Position numbers and translations under genes: made by a program. This document shows positions 1-6,433 of a stretch of DNA of 13,708 bases, piece by piece. A model generated the notes under the pieces. The model did no database searches, was not told where the DNA came from, and saw only the letters and a list, made by a program, of their open reading frames with translations. The DNA comes from an uncultured Beijerinckiaceae bacterium (lineage in GTDB: Bacteria; Pseudomonadota; Alphaproteobacteria; Rhizobiales; Beijerinckiaceae), in assembly GCA_937863205.1 (NCBI GenBank), contig CALMGA010000487.1:1-13708 (forward strand), written 5' to 3'. Each line of letters starts with the position of its first letter. The stretch's first letter is position 1.

Positions 1-1
1 C

Positions 2-1147
2 CACGGCAACGGTCTCTTCGATCTGTCGGCGCGCGCCAACCTGCAGCTGCGCGGCATCGGCGAGGATGGCTGGCCACCCCTCCTCGACGGCCTGCGCCGG
101 CTCGGCCTGCTCGATGCCGACGCGGCCGGCGAGGCCGTGCGCAACGTGCTGGCGAGCCCGCTGGCCGGGCTCGGCGACCACCCCCGGTCCCGGCCCGACA
201 TCCGTCCGCTCATCGCAGCGCTGGAAGCGCGCCTCGTCGGCGACAAACCGCTGCACGCCCTGCCGGCGAAGTTCGGCTTCCTCATCGACGACGGCGGCGC
301 GCCGTCGCTGGCGCGGGTGGCGGCGGATGTGCGCTTCGACTGGAGGGGTGAGCATGCCTGCTTCGCCGTCGGCCTCGGCGGCACGGCGGCGGAGGCTTGG
401 CCGGCCGGCTGGTGCCGGTCCGGCGAGTTGGTGGATCGGGCGGCGGCCCTCGCCCGCGCGACCATCGCGCTGCAGGTGCCGGGCTCGCCACGACGCATGC
501 GCGGTCTGCTCGGCGAGCGCCCGTCGCAGCGGCAAGCCGACCTGTTCGGCCTTCTTCCGCGTGCCGACCGTCCCGACGCATCGAGCGAGGGGCGTGAAAC
601 GGCCGTGGTCGGCGTGCGCGACTTCGACGGCATCGCGACGCTCGGCCTGGGTCTCCCCTTCGGCCGGTTCGATGCCGTCATGCTCCGCCTCGCCGCCGAT
701 ACGGCCGAACAGGCCGGATGCGGCGAGGTGCGGCTGACACCCTGGCGTACCCTGCTGCTCCCGCGCATCGAACCCGCTCGCGTGCGTGTCGCCGCGCTGG
801 CCGGCGCCGGCTTCATCGTCGCGGGAGGGGATCCGCGCTTGGCGGTCGCGGCCTGCGTCGGCGCGGCCGGCTGCGCGCGCGGCACCACGCCGACGCAGCA
901 TGATGCGACGGCGCTGGCGGCGCTTGTCGCGCCCAGGCTCGATGCGGCATGCGACGCGGTAAAGCTGCACGTCTCCGGCTGCGCCAAAGGCTGCGCCAGG
1001 GCGACGCCGACCGGGCTGACGCTGGTCGGGCGCGACGGAGGCTACGACCTCGTCCGCGACGGCCGCCCCGGCGACGAGCCGGCGCTGCGCGGGTTGGCGC
1101 TGGCAGAGGTTTGCGCCCTTCTCGCTCGCGAGGGCATGCCGGCATGA
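2..1147 (+). CDS. cobG: Precorrin-3B synthase CobG (5' end outside window)
   Basis: CobG is the oxygen-dependent enzyme that converts precorrin-3A to precorrin-3B, preparing ring contraction in the aerobic cobalamin pathway; it belongs to the nitrite/sulfite reductase-like ferredoxin family. The frame is open from base 2 with no start codon, and the first visible residues (GNGLFDLSARANLQLRG) match the conserved stretch near the N-terminus of the family, so I infer only a few tens of residues are missing. Two cysteine pairs typical of the [4Fe-4S]/siroheme-type site are visible: C-x5-C at bases 854-874 (ACVGAAGC) and C-x3-C at 980-994 (SGCAKGC). The 3' end overlaps the cobJ start in an ATGA arrangement, suggesting translational coupling. 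CobG rather than an anaerobic CbiG/CbiH-type set indicates the aerobic route. Confidence 0.93.
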   Translation, partial: HGNGLFDLSARANLQLRGIGEDGWPPLLDGLRRLGLLDADAAGEAVRNVLASPLAGLGDHPRSRPDIRPLIAALEARLVGDKPLHALPAKFGFLIDDGGAPSLARVAADVRFDWRGEHACFAVGLGGTAAEAWPAGWCRSGELVDRAAALARATIALQVPGSPRRMRGLLGERPSQRQADLFGLLPRADRPDASSEGRETAVVGVRDFDGIATLGLGLPFGRFDAVMLRLAADTAEQAGCGEVRLTPWRTLLLPRIEPARVRVAALAGAGFIVAGGDPRLAVAACVGAAGCARGTTPTQHDATALAALVAPRLDAACDAVKLHVSGCAKGCARATPTGLTLVGRDGGYDLVRDGRPGDEPALRGLALAEVCALLAREGMPA

Positions 1148-1920
1148 TGGTGCAGACCCGGTCGGCCGGCCGCCTGCGGGTCGTCGGGCTCGGCCCCGGC
1201 GATCCCCGCTGGATCACCCCGGAAGCGACGGCGCTGATCGCGGAGGCCGGCGACCTCGTCGGCTACGGCCCCTATCTCGCCCGCCTCGCGCCGCGCCGGG
1301 ACCAGGTTGTGCACGCCAGCGACAACCGCGTCGAGGGCGACCGGGCTCGCCTCGCCCTCGATCTCGCCGCGCGCGGGCATAGCGTCGCGGTGGTGTCCGG
1401 CGGCGATCCCGGCGTCTTCGCCATGGCAGCGGCCGTGTTCGAGGCGGTCGAGGCCGGCGACCCGGCGTGGCGCGACCTCGACATCGCCGTCTCGCCCGGC
1501 GTTTCCGCGATGCAGGCCGCGGCGGCGCGACTCGGCGCCCCGCTCGGTCACGACTTTTGCGCCATCTCGCTGTCCGACAATCTCAAGCCCTGGCCGCTGG
1601 TGGTGCGCCGCCTGCGCGCCGCGGCGGACGGCGACTTCGTCATCGCCTTGTTTAATCCCGCCTCGCTGGCGAGACCCGATCGGATCCACGACGCCTTCGC
1701 GCTGCTGCGCACGCTGCAGGGGGCGGCAACGCCGGTCGCCTTTGCCCGCGCGATCGGGCGCGCCGACGAGCGCCTCGTCGTGACCACGCTCGGCGGCGCC
1801 GATCCCGGCCTCGCCGACATGAGCACGCTGGTGCTGATCGGCTCGTCGGATACCCGCTTCGTCGAACGGACCGGCCGTCAGCCCTTCGTCTACACGCCGC
1901 GCCGGGTCGAAGCACCGTGA
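1144..1920 (+). CDS. cobJ: Precorrin-3B C17-methyltransferase CobJ
   Basis: CobJ uses S-adenosylmethionine to methylate C17 of precorrin-3B and drives ring contraction to precorrin-4. The 258-residue protein has the usual family length. The tetrapyrrole-methylase motifs are in order: VVGLGPGD at residues 13-20, VVSGGDPGVFAMAAAVFE at 83-100, SPGVSAMQAAAARLGAPLGHDFCAISLSD at about 117-145 (characteristic of CobJ/CbiH), and ALFNPAS near 168. The ATG at 1144 is chosen because it overlaps the cobG stop (ATGA); a second ATG follows directly at 1147. The last 31 bases overlap the 3' end of cobK on the other strand. In the best-known aerobic cluster cobH and cobI lie between cobG and cobJ; here they do not. 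Confidence 0.95.
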   Translation: MMVQTRSAGRLRVVGLGPGDPRWITPEATALIAEAGDLVGYGPYLARLAPRRDQVVHASDNRVEGDRARLALDLAARGHSVAVVSGGDPGVFAMAAAVFEAVEAGDPAWRDLDIAVSPGVSAMQAAAARLGAPLGHDFCAISLSDNLKPWPLVVRRLRAAADGDFVIALFNPASLARPDRIHDAFALLRTLQGAATPVAFARAIGRADERLVVTTLGGADPGLADMSTLVLIGSSDTRFVERTGRQPFVYTPRRVEAP

Positions 1921-2666
1921 GCCTCGATCGCCGCCAGCGCAGCCTCGACGTCGAGCCCGGCGCCGACCGGCTGCGGGCGTCCGACCAGCACCACCGGCAG
2001 GGCGAGCCGCCGCGCCGCGTCGAGCTTGGCCGTCGAACCGCCGCTGTTCTTGCTGACCAGAACGGCAATGCCGTGCTCGCGCATCAGCTCCGCCTCGGCA
2101 CCGGCTTCAAAAGGGCCGCGCGCCTGGATGAATGTGGCGCGCCTCAACCCGTGGTCGGGCCCGACGGGATCGATGGTGCGCACGAGGTAGTGGTGCTGCG
2201 GCGCGCGCGCGAAGGCGGCGAGCTGCAGCCGGCCAACCGTCAGGAACACCCTGGCCGGCACCTCGCCCAGCGCCGCAGCCGCCTGCGCCATCGTCGCCAC
2301 CTCGCGCCAGCGGTCGCCCGGCTGCGGCGCCCACGGCGGGCGCGTCACGTCGAGGAGGGCACAGCCGGCGAGCCGCGAGGCTTCGCGGGCATGTCGCGAG
2401 ATCTGCGCGGCGTAGGGATGGGTTGCATCGACCAGCACGTCGATCGCCTCGCTGCGGAGATAGGCTGCGAGACCGCCGACGCCGCCGAAGCCGCCGACCC
2501 GGGTCGGGAGCGCCTGCACGGCTGGGGTGGCCGTCCGCCCGGCGAGCGAGAGGGTCGCGTGCATACCCGCCAGGCCGGCGAGACGCGCGGCGAGCGCCGT
2601 CGCCTCGCTCGACCCGCCAAGAATCAGAACGCGCAGCGGCACGCCCCCATCCCGGAATTGCGGCAT
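1890..2666 (-). CDS. cobK: Precorrin-6A reductase CobK
   Basis: CobK reduces precorrin-6A to precorrin-6B (precorrin-6X reductase) with NADPH. Family hallmarks are plain: LILGGSSEA near the N-terminus (Rossmann-like nucleotide site), DATHPYAAQISR in the middle, and SKNSGGSTAKLDAARRL near the C-terminus. Length is 258 residues from the ATG at 2666, which has an AGGG five bases upstream; a GTG at 2672 would add two residues and a GTG at 2642, just before PLRVLILGG, would give a 250-residue form. It lies opposite to all other cob genes here, overlapping cobJ by 31 bp tail to tail (stop TAG at 1890-1892), and its start touches that of cobL, so its promoter must lie inside cobL coding sequence. 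Identity is clear; the exact start is not. Confidence 0.93.
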   Translation of the reverse strand: MPQFRDGGVPLRVLILGGSSEATALAARLAGLAGMHATLSLAGRTATPAVQALPTRVGGFGGVGGLAAYLRSEAIDVLVDATHPYAAQISRHAREASRLAGCALLDVTRPPWAPQPGDRWREVATMAQAAAALGEVPARVFLTVGRLQLAAFARAPQHHYLVRTIDPVGPDHGLRRATFIQARGPFEAGAEAELMREHGIAVLVSKNSGGSTAKLDAARRLALPVVLVGRPQPVGAGLDVEAALAAIEAHGASTRRGV

Positions 2667-3871
2667 TGACACCCTGGCTCTCCATCGTCGGCCTCGGCGA
2701 GGACGGCCGCGCGGGCCTGTCCCATGCCGCGCTCGCGGTGCTGGCGCAAGCCCGGCTGGTCGTCGGTGGGCGGCGCCACCTCGCCCTGGTCTCGCCGCTG
2801 CAGGCGGAAGCGATGACGTGGCCCTCGCCGCTGGCCGATGCCTTGCCGGCGATCCTCGCCCGGCGGGGGACGCCGGTGTGCGTGCTGGCCTCGGGCGATC
2901 CCTTCTTCCATGGCGTCGGCTCGCTCCTCGCCGCCGCCGTGCCGCCGGCGGAGATCACCTGCTTGCCGGCCCCGTCCAGTCTCAGCGTGGCGGCGGCGCG
3001 GCTCGGCTGGGCGCTGCAGGACTGCCGGACGATCTCGCTGCACGGCCGCGACATCCGCCTGATCATCCCCCACCTGCAGCCTCGCGCCAAGCTGATCTGC
3101 CTGACCTGGGACGAGACGACGCCCGCCGCACTCGCCACCCTGCTGCGCGAGCGCGGCCTGGGCGGCACCCGCATCCACCTCATGGAAGCGCTGGGCGGCC
3201 CGCGCGAGCGGGTGCGGCACGCTTTGGCGGACACCTTCGCCCTCGCGGACGTCGATCCCCTCAACGTGGTCGCGCTGGAGGTGGCGGCGGCACCCGGCGC
3301 CCGCTTCGTGCCGCTGGCGCCGGGCCTGCCCGACGACTGGTTCGAGCACGACGGACAGATCACCAAGCGCGAGATCCGCGCCTTGACGCTCAGCGCGCTT
3401 CGGCCGATGCGCGGCGCCCACCTTTGGGACATCGGCGCGGGATCGGGCTCGGTCGCGATCGAGTGGGCGCTGCGCGATCCCGCGAACCGCGCCACCGCGA
3501 TCGAGGCGCGGCCGGAGCGGGCCGGGCGCATCGCCCGCAATGCCGGCGCGCTGGGCGTGCCCGATGTCGCGATCGTCACCGGCCGGGCGCCCGAAGCCCT
3601 CGCTGGCCTGGAGCCGCCCGACGCCGTGTTCGTCGGCGGCGGCGGCGGCGATCCGCGCGTGGTGGAGGCGGCCTGGGCGGCACTCCCGCCGGGCGGGCGC
3701 CTCGCGATCAATGCGGTGACGCTGGAAACGCAGGCGGCGCTGATCGCGCACCATGCCGCGCGTGGCGGCGAACTGGTCACGATCGCGGTTTCGCGCGCCG
3801 AGCCAGTCGGCAGCTATCGCGGCTGGCGGCCGGCGATGCCGGTCACGCAATGGGCCGCGAGCAAGACGTGA
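2666..3871 (+). CDS. cobL: Precorrin-6B C5,15-methyltransferase (decarboxylating) CobL
   Basis: CobL methylates C5 and C15 of precorrin-6B and removes the C12 acetate carboxyl, giving precorrin-8. The 401-residue protein is the usual fusion of two enzymes. Residues about 5-200 are the CbiE-like tetrapyrrole methylase (IVGLGEDG at 7-14, LASGDPFFHGVGS at 74-86). Residues about 225-401 are the CbiT-like Rossmann methyltransferase (WFEHDGQITKREIRALTL at 225-242; SAM-binding DIGAGSGSVAIEW at 255-267; FVGGGGGDP at 322-330). I chose the TTG at 2666 because homology begins at once with TPWLSIVGLG, no ATG or GTG is better placed, and family length fits; a weak GGA lies nine bases upstream. The start meets that of the divergent cobK, so any dedicated promoter sits in cobK coding sequence. 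Confidence 0.93.
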   Translation: MTPWLSIVGLGEDGRAGLSHAALAVLAQARLVVGGRRHLALVSPLQAEAMTWPSPLADALPAILARRGTPVCVLASGDPFFHGVGSLLAAAVPPAEITCLPAPSSLSVAAARLGWALQDCRTISLHGRDIRLIIPHLQPRAKLICLTWDETTPAALATLLRERGLGGTRIHLMEALGGPRERVRHALADTFALADVDPLNVVALEVAAAPGARFVPLAPGLPDDWFEHDGQITKREIRALTLSALRPMRGAHLWDIGAGSGSVAIEWALRDPANRATAIEARPERAGRIARNAGALGVPDVAIVTGRAPEALAGLEPPDAVFVGGGGGDPRVVEAAWAALPPGGRLAINAVTLETQAALIAHHAARGGELVTIAVSRAEPVGSYRGWRPAMPVTQWAASKT

Positions 3872-3911
3872 GGGTGCGAAACTTGGGGATTCAAGACTTG
3901 AGACCGGGGGC

Positions 3912-4301
3912 ATGATCGCGATCGGGGTCGGCTGCCGCAGGGGTTGCCCCGCTGCCGACATCGTGGCGCTGGTGCGCGTCGCTATGGCCGAGCTGCCGGC
4001 GGAAATGCGGCCGGACAGCCTGTTCAGCCTCGCCGACAAGCGCGACGAGCCGGGCCTGCAGGCCGCCGCCCTCATCCTCGGACTGCCGCTCACCTTTCTC
4101 GACCGGGCGGTTCTGCAGCTCGTGGCCGGCGACGCCCGCAGCTGTTCGCGCCGGGTCGAGGAGATGTTCGGACTGCCGGCGATCGCGGAAACGGCGGCAC
4201 TGGCCGGGGTCGGCGGCGGGGCGACGCTGCTGGTTGCACGCCGCGCCTCGGCAACCGCGACCTGCGCCATCGCCGGACCGGCCGCCGGACCGACATCGTG
4301 A
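3912..4301 (+). CDS. cobE: Cobalamin biosynthesis protein CobE (CbiG C-terminal-domain type)
   Basis: This 129-residue protein matches the small CobE family, equivalent to the C-terminal domain of CbiG. The family is associated with the aerobic cobalamin pathway, but its exact reaction is not established. Visible family features are the N-terminal [16 protein letters not shown] (residues 2-17), the [22 protein letters not shown] stretch (39-60), and [16 protein letters not shown] followed by a glycine-rich [17 protein letters not shown] (about 82-113). The ATG at 3912 follows a GGGGG run closely, which may act as ribosome binding site. A 40-bp spacer separates it from cobL; the stop codon overlaps the GTG of cobM, so cobE and cobM are probably translationally coupled. 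Its place between two ring-methylating enzymes supports the assignment. Confidence 0.87.
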   Translation: MIAIGVGCRRGCPAADIVALVRVAMAELPAEMRPDSLFSLADKRDEPGLQAAALILGLPLTFLDRAVLQLVAGDARSCSRRVEEMFGLPAIAETAALAGVGGGATLLVARRASATATCAIAGPAAGPTS

Positions 4302-5050
4302 CCGTACACTTCATCGGCGCCGGCCCCGGCGCGGCCGACCTCATCACCCTGCGCGGGCGCGACCTCATCGCTCGCTGCCCGGTCTGCCTTTACGCCGGCT
4401 CGCTGATCCCGGCGGCGCTGCTGGCTCATTGCCCGCCCGGAGCGCGGATCGTGGACACGTCGGCGCTCGACCTCGAAGCCATCGTCGCCGAGTTCCAGAC
4501 GGCAAATGCCGACGGCCGGGACGTGGCGCGGCTGCACTCCGGCGACCTGTCGCTCTGGAGCGCGATGGGCGAGCAGCTGCGCCGGCTCGACGCGCTGGCG
4601 ATCCCCTACACGGTGACGCCGGGCGTGCCGGCCTTCGCCGCGGCGGCGGCCGCGCTGCAACGGGAGCTGACCCTGCCCGAGGTGGCGCAAAGCGTGGTGC
4701 TGACGCGCACCGGCGGGCGGGCGTCGGCGATGCCACCCGGCGAAACGCTCGCCGCCTTCGCCGCGACCGGCGCGACGCTCGCCCTGCACCTGTCGATCCA
4801 TGCCCTTGAGCGGGCGGTTGGCGAGTTGATCCCGCACTACGGCGCCGATTGTCCGGCGGCGGTGGTGGCGTGGGCGTCCTGGCCGCGGGAGCGGATCGCG
4901 CGCGGCACGCTGGCGACGATCGTCGGGATGATGGCGGCCGAGCCGGTCGAGCGCACGGCGCTGATCCTGGTCGGGCGCGTTCTCGACGCGGCGGATTTCA
5001 GGAACAGCGCGCTTTATGCCGCCGACTACCGCCGACGATTTCGCCCCTGA
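4298..5050 (+). CDS. cobM: Precorrin-4 C11-methyltransferase CobM
   Basis: CobM transfers a methyl group from S-adenosylmethionine to C11 of precorrin-4, giving precorrin-5. The 250-residue product has the family length and signature order: [18 protein letters not shown] at residues 3-20, CLYAGSLIP at 30-38, [16 protein letters not shown] at 78-93, [17 protein letters not shown] at 104-120, [16 protein letters not shown] at 131-146, and the C-terminal end [15 protein letters not shown]. The GTG at 4298 overlaps the cobE stop in a GTGA arrangement and places the VHFIGAGPG motif at the very N-terminus as expected; further in-frame starts upstream would only add sequence antisense in character to the family and overlapping cobE. 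It is the last gene of the plus-strand cob run and is followed by convergent transcription. Confidence 0.94.
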   Translation: MTVHFIGAGPGAADLITLRGRDLIARCPVCLYAGSLIPAALLAHCPPGARIVDTSALDLEAIVAEFQTANADGRDVARLHSGDLSLWSAMGEQLRRLDALAIPYTVTPGVPAFAAAAAALQRELTLPEVAQSVVLTRTGGRASAMPPGETLAAFAATGATLALHLSIHALERAVGELIPHYGADCPAAVVAWASWPRERIARGTLATIVGMMAAEPVERTALILVGRVLDAADFRNSALYAADYRRRFRP

Positions 5051-5111
5051 CAGGCGGCTTGATTGGGCCGACCTGACGGGCGAAGTCGCCGGCGGTCCGG
5101 GACAAGCCCGC

Positions 5112-5948
5112 TCAAGCCGTCGCGAGACAGCACTTCTTGGCCTTCTTGCCGCTTCCGCAGGGGCATGGATCGTTGCGCCCGACATGGCGCATCGGATTGA
5201 CGATCGGCTCAGGCGGACCACCCCAATCGGCCCAGGCGAGATCGGCGGCGATGTCGTCGATCATGTCCGCTTCGGCAGATGCAGGACCGCCTTCGAGGGC
5301 GGCTGCGAGATCGTCATTGAAATCGCTCGGCATGAGAATGTTGTCGGGAAGCCGCCCGTCGGTCCAAAGCGGTCGGACGCGCGGCGCCAGCGCCTGCAAG
5401 CCGAGGTCGGCGATCGCCTGAAGCCAGCCGTACCAGCCCATGTCGTCCGCTGGCGCCAGGCGCTCGTCATCGAAACGCACGATGAAGTCGGCGATGGCCT
5501 CCCGCGCGATCCGGCCTTGCCGGGTCAGGGCGACCGCCCCGCGCCACAGCGCGTCGCGTACGTACTGGTCGATGGCGGCGTCGGCGATCATGTCGAACAG
5601 CACCTCCGCCTCGCCGTCGAAAACGCTGGCGACGATCTTCGGCAGCGTTGTGGTGACCACATCGCCGAGCAGGTACTCGACCTTGTCCGACGGCTGGCGC
5701 AGGAGGCGCAGCAGCGGCGCGCAGGATGGCTCGTGCCGCAGCTTGGCGAGGATATGGAGACCGAGGAAGAGTTGAGAAGCTTCCGCCTCGCTCAGCGTCA
5801 GGCCCCTGGCCGCGCGCTGCAGCAGCGCCTGAAGGACGGGCACCACTTGGCCGGGCTGGCGCAGGCATGCCGCGACGGCGGCGGCCGGATACCCCCGTCC
5901 GGTGGCGAGCGCATCCATTTGCTGCTGGATGGATGGCGACAAGACCAA
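5112..5948 (-). CDS. DUF1186 protein with C-terminal SEC-C zinc-binding motif
   Basis: A 278-residue protein of unknown function. The body (about residues 1-220) is helical, Ala/Leu-rich and acidic and resembles the DUF1186 family; the segment HEPSCAPLLRLLRQPSD (72-88) followed by EYLLGDVVTTTLPKIVASVFDG (91-112) is the part I recognise. The C-terminus carries a textbook SEC-C motif, VGRNDPCPCGSGKKAKKCC at 256-274, with Cys262, Cys264, Cys273 and Cys274 as zinc ligands, the same motif found at the end of SecA and in many unrelated proteins. No signal peptide or membrane segment is visible. The TTG at 5948 is supported by a GGAG seven bases upstream; ATG codon 11 is an alternative. It is the last of three minus-strand genes but separated from rpmF by 165 bp, so co-transcription is uncertain. 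SEC-C suggests metal binding and perhaps protein or ribosome contact, which is inference only. Confidence 0.85.
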   Translation of the reverse strand: MVLSPSIQQQMDALATGRGYPAAAVAACLRQPGQVVPVLQALLQRAARGLTLSEAEASQLFLGLHILAKLRHEPSCAPLLRLLRQPSDKVEYLLGDVVTTTLPKIVASVFDGEAEVLFDMIADAAIDQYVRDALWRGAVALTRQGRIAREAIADFIVRFDDERLAPADDMGWYGWLQAIADLGLQALAPRVRPLWTDGRLPDNILMPSDFNDDLAAALEGGPASAEADMIDDIAADLAWADWGGPPEPIVNPMRHVGRNDPCPCGSGKKAKKCCLATA

Positions 5949-6027
5949 CGCTCATCTCCGAACCGAATGAGCCGTCCCTCCGGCCGCGATGTGCCGCCGC
6001 CGGCCAAGGCTGAGAGGATCGAACCCT

Positions 6028-6043
6028 GGACCGGATCCGGTCC
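6028..6043. repeat. Perfect 16-bp palindrome upstream of the DUF1186 gene
   Basis: GGACCGGATCCGGTCC reads identically on both strands with no spacer. It lies about 80 bases before the DUF1186 start on the minus strand and downstream of rpmF. It could be an operator for a dimeric regulator, part of a transcript hairpin, or chance in a GC-rich genome; the sequence alone does not decide. Confidence 0.45.
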
Positions 6044-6067
6044 GACGCTCTACAGCCTATTGTGCCG

Positions 6068-6111
6068 CATCAGATTTGCCCGAAAACCGCTGCGCACTTT
6101 TCGGTCCGATG
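6068..6111. repeat. Interspersed-repeat-like palindrome (CCGAAAA-N11-TTTTCGG)
   Basis: Core arms CCGAAAA (6080-6086) and TTTTCGG (6098-6104) form a perfect 7-bp inverted repeat around an 11-base centre (CCGCTGCGCAC). Imperfect outer arms CATC (6068-6071) and GATG (6108-6111) extend it. The core and centre closely resemble a short palindromic unit I recall as being scattered in intergenic regions of rhizobial and related alphaproteobacterial genomes. It starts two bases beyond the rpmF stop codon, so it could also serve as the 3' hairpin of the rpmF message; read on the minus strand the right arm contains TTTT. Local base composition is visibly less GC-rich than the genes. Confidence 0.55.
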
Positions 6112-6113
6112 AT

Positions 6114-6305
6114 CTAGTCCTCGGCGGCGACCTTGGGCGTCAGCACCTGCCGGCCCCTGTACATGCCGCTCTTCAGGTCGACGTGGTGCGGGCGGCGCAG
6201 TTCGCCCGAGTCCTTATCCTCGATGTAGGTCGGCGCCGCCAAGGCATCGGCCGAGCGGCGGAAACCGCGCTTCATCGGGGAGGTCTTGCGTTTGGGAACG
6301 GCCAT
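6114..6305 (-). CDS. rpmF: 50S ribosomal protein L32
   Basis: A 63-residue, strongly basic protein starting [20 protein letters not shown], the conserved start of bacterial L32, and continuing through [17 protein letters not shown], typical of alphaproteobacterial L32. It is a structural component of the large ribosomal subunit. This version lacks the four-cysteine zinc ribbon found in some L32 paralogues, so it is the zinc-independent form. The ATG at 6305 is fixed by homology, although the frame stays open upstream; no clear Shine-Dalgarno sequence precedes it (nearest bases read GTGAACCG). It lies 128 bp downstream of glgP on the same strand, with inverted repeats in the spacer, so it may have its own promoter. 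Confidence 0.96.
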   Translation of the reverse strand: MAVPKRKTSPMKRGFRRSADALAAPTYIEDKDSGELRRPHHVDLKSGMYRGRQVLTPKVAAED

Positions 6306-6327
6306 CGGTTCACATTTCGGAGGACAG

Positions 6328-6343
6328 GTCCCTTGGACGGGAC
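6328..6343. repeat. Short inverted repeat in the rpmF leader
   Basis: GTCCC (6328-6332) and GGGAC (6339-6343) pair around a 6-base loop, 23 to 38 bases before the rpmF start on the minus strand. It could form a small hairpin in the rpmF leader. It is short enough to be chance; I list it because it adjoins a larger inverted repeat and the gene lacks an obvious ribosome binding site. Confidence 0.3.
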
Positions 6344-6366
6344 AAATTGGACCGCCCGAGGCGGAG

Positions 6367-6398
6367 AAGGTGGCCTCATACACGCCGAAGGCCACCTT
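6367..6398 (-). terminator. 9-bp stem-loop between glgP and rpmF, possible glgP terminator or rpmF leader hairpin
   Basis: AAGGTGGCC (6367-6375) and GGCCACCTT (6390-6398) form a perfect 9-bp inverted repeat with a 14-base loop. It begins 36 bases after the glgP stop codon and lies 62 bases before the rpmF start on the minus strand. There is no U-run after the stem in either direction, so it is not a classical intrinsic terminator. It may stabilise the glgP 3' end, attenuate transcription into rpmF, or act as a leader structure. Confidence 0.4.
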
Positions 6399-6433
6399 GG
6401 CTAGCACCGGACGCCGGCGCCGCGCGCCTCCAC

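Noticed and set aside
2600..2700. A cobalamin riboswitch controlling the cob genes.
   Set aside because: No room exists between cobK and cobL, and I see no B12-box-like stretch there or elsewhere in the window. If one exists it would be upstream of the left edge.
5051..5111. Possible terminator between convergent cobM and the DUF1186 gene (GGCG-AAGT-CGCC and CGGG-ACAAG-CCCG arms).
   Set aside because: Stems of only four base pairs and no U-run on either strand; not distinguishable from chance.
2107..5221. Long minus-strand open frames opposite cobL, cobE and cobM.
   Set aside because: Low-complexity Arg/Ala/Gly/Pro-rich translations without motifs, overlapping well-supported cob genes on the plus strand.
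5016..6404. A 462-codon plus-strand open frame opposite the DUF1186 gene.
   Set aside because: The minus strand encodes a protein ending in an intact SEC-C motif with a supported ribosome binding site; the plus-strand translation shows no family.
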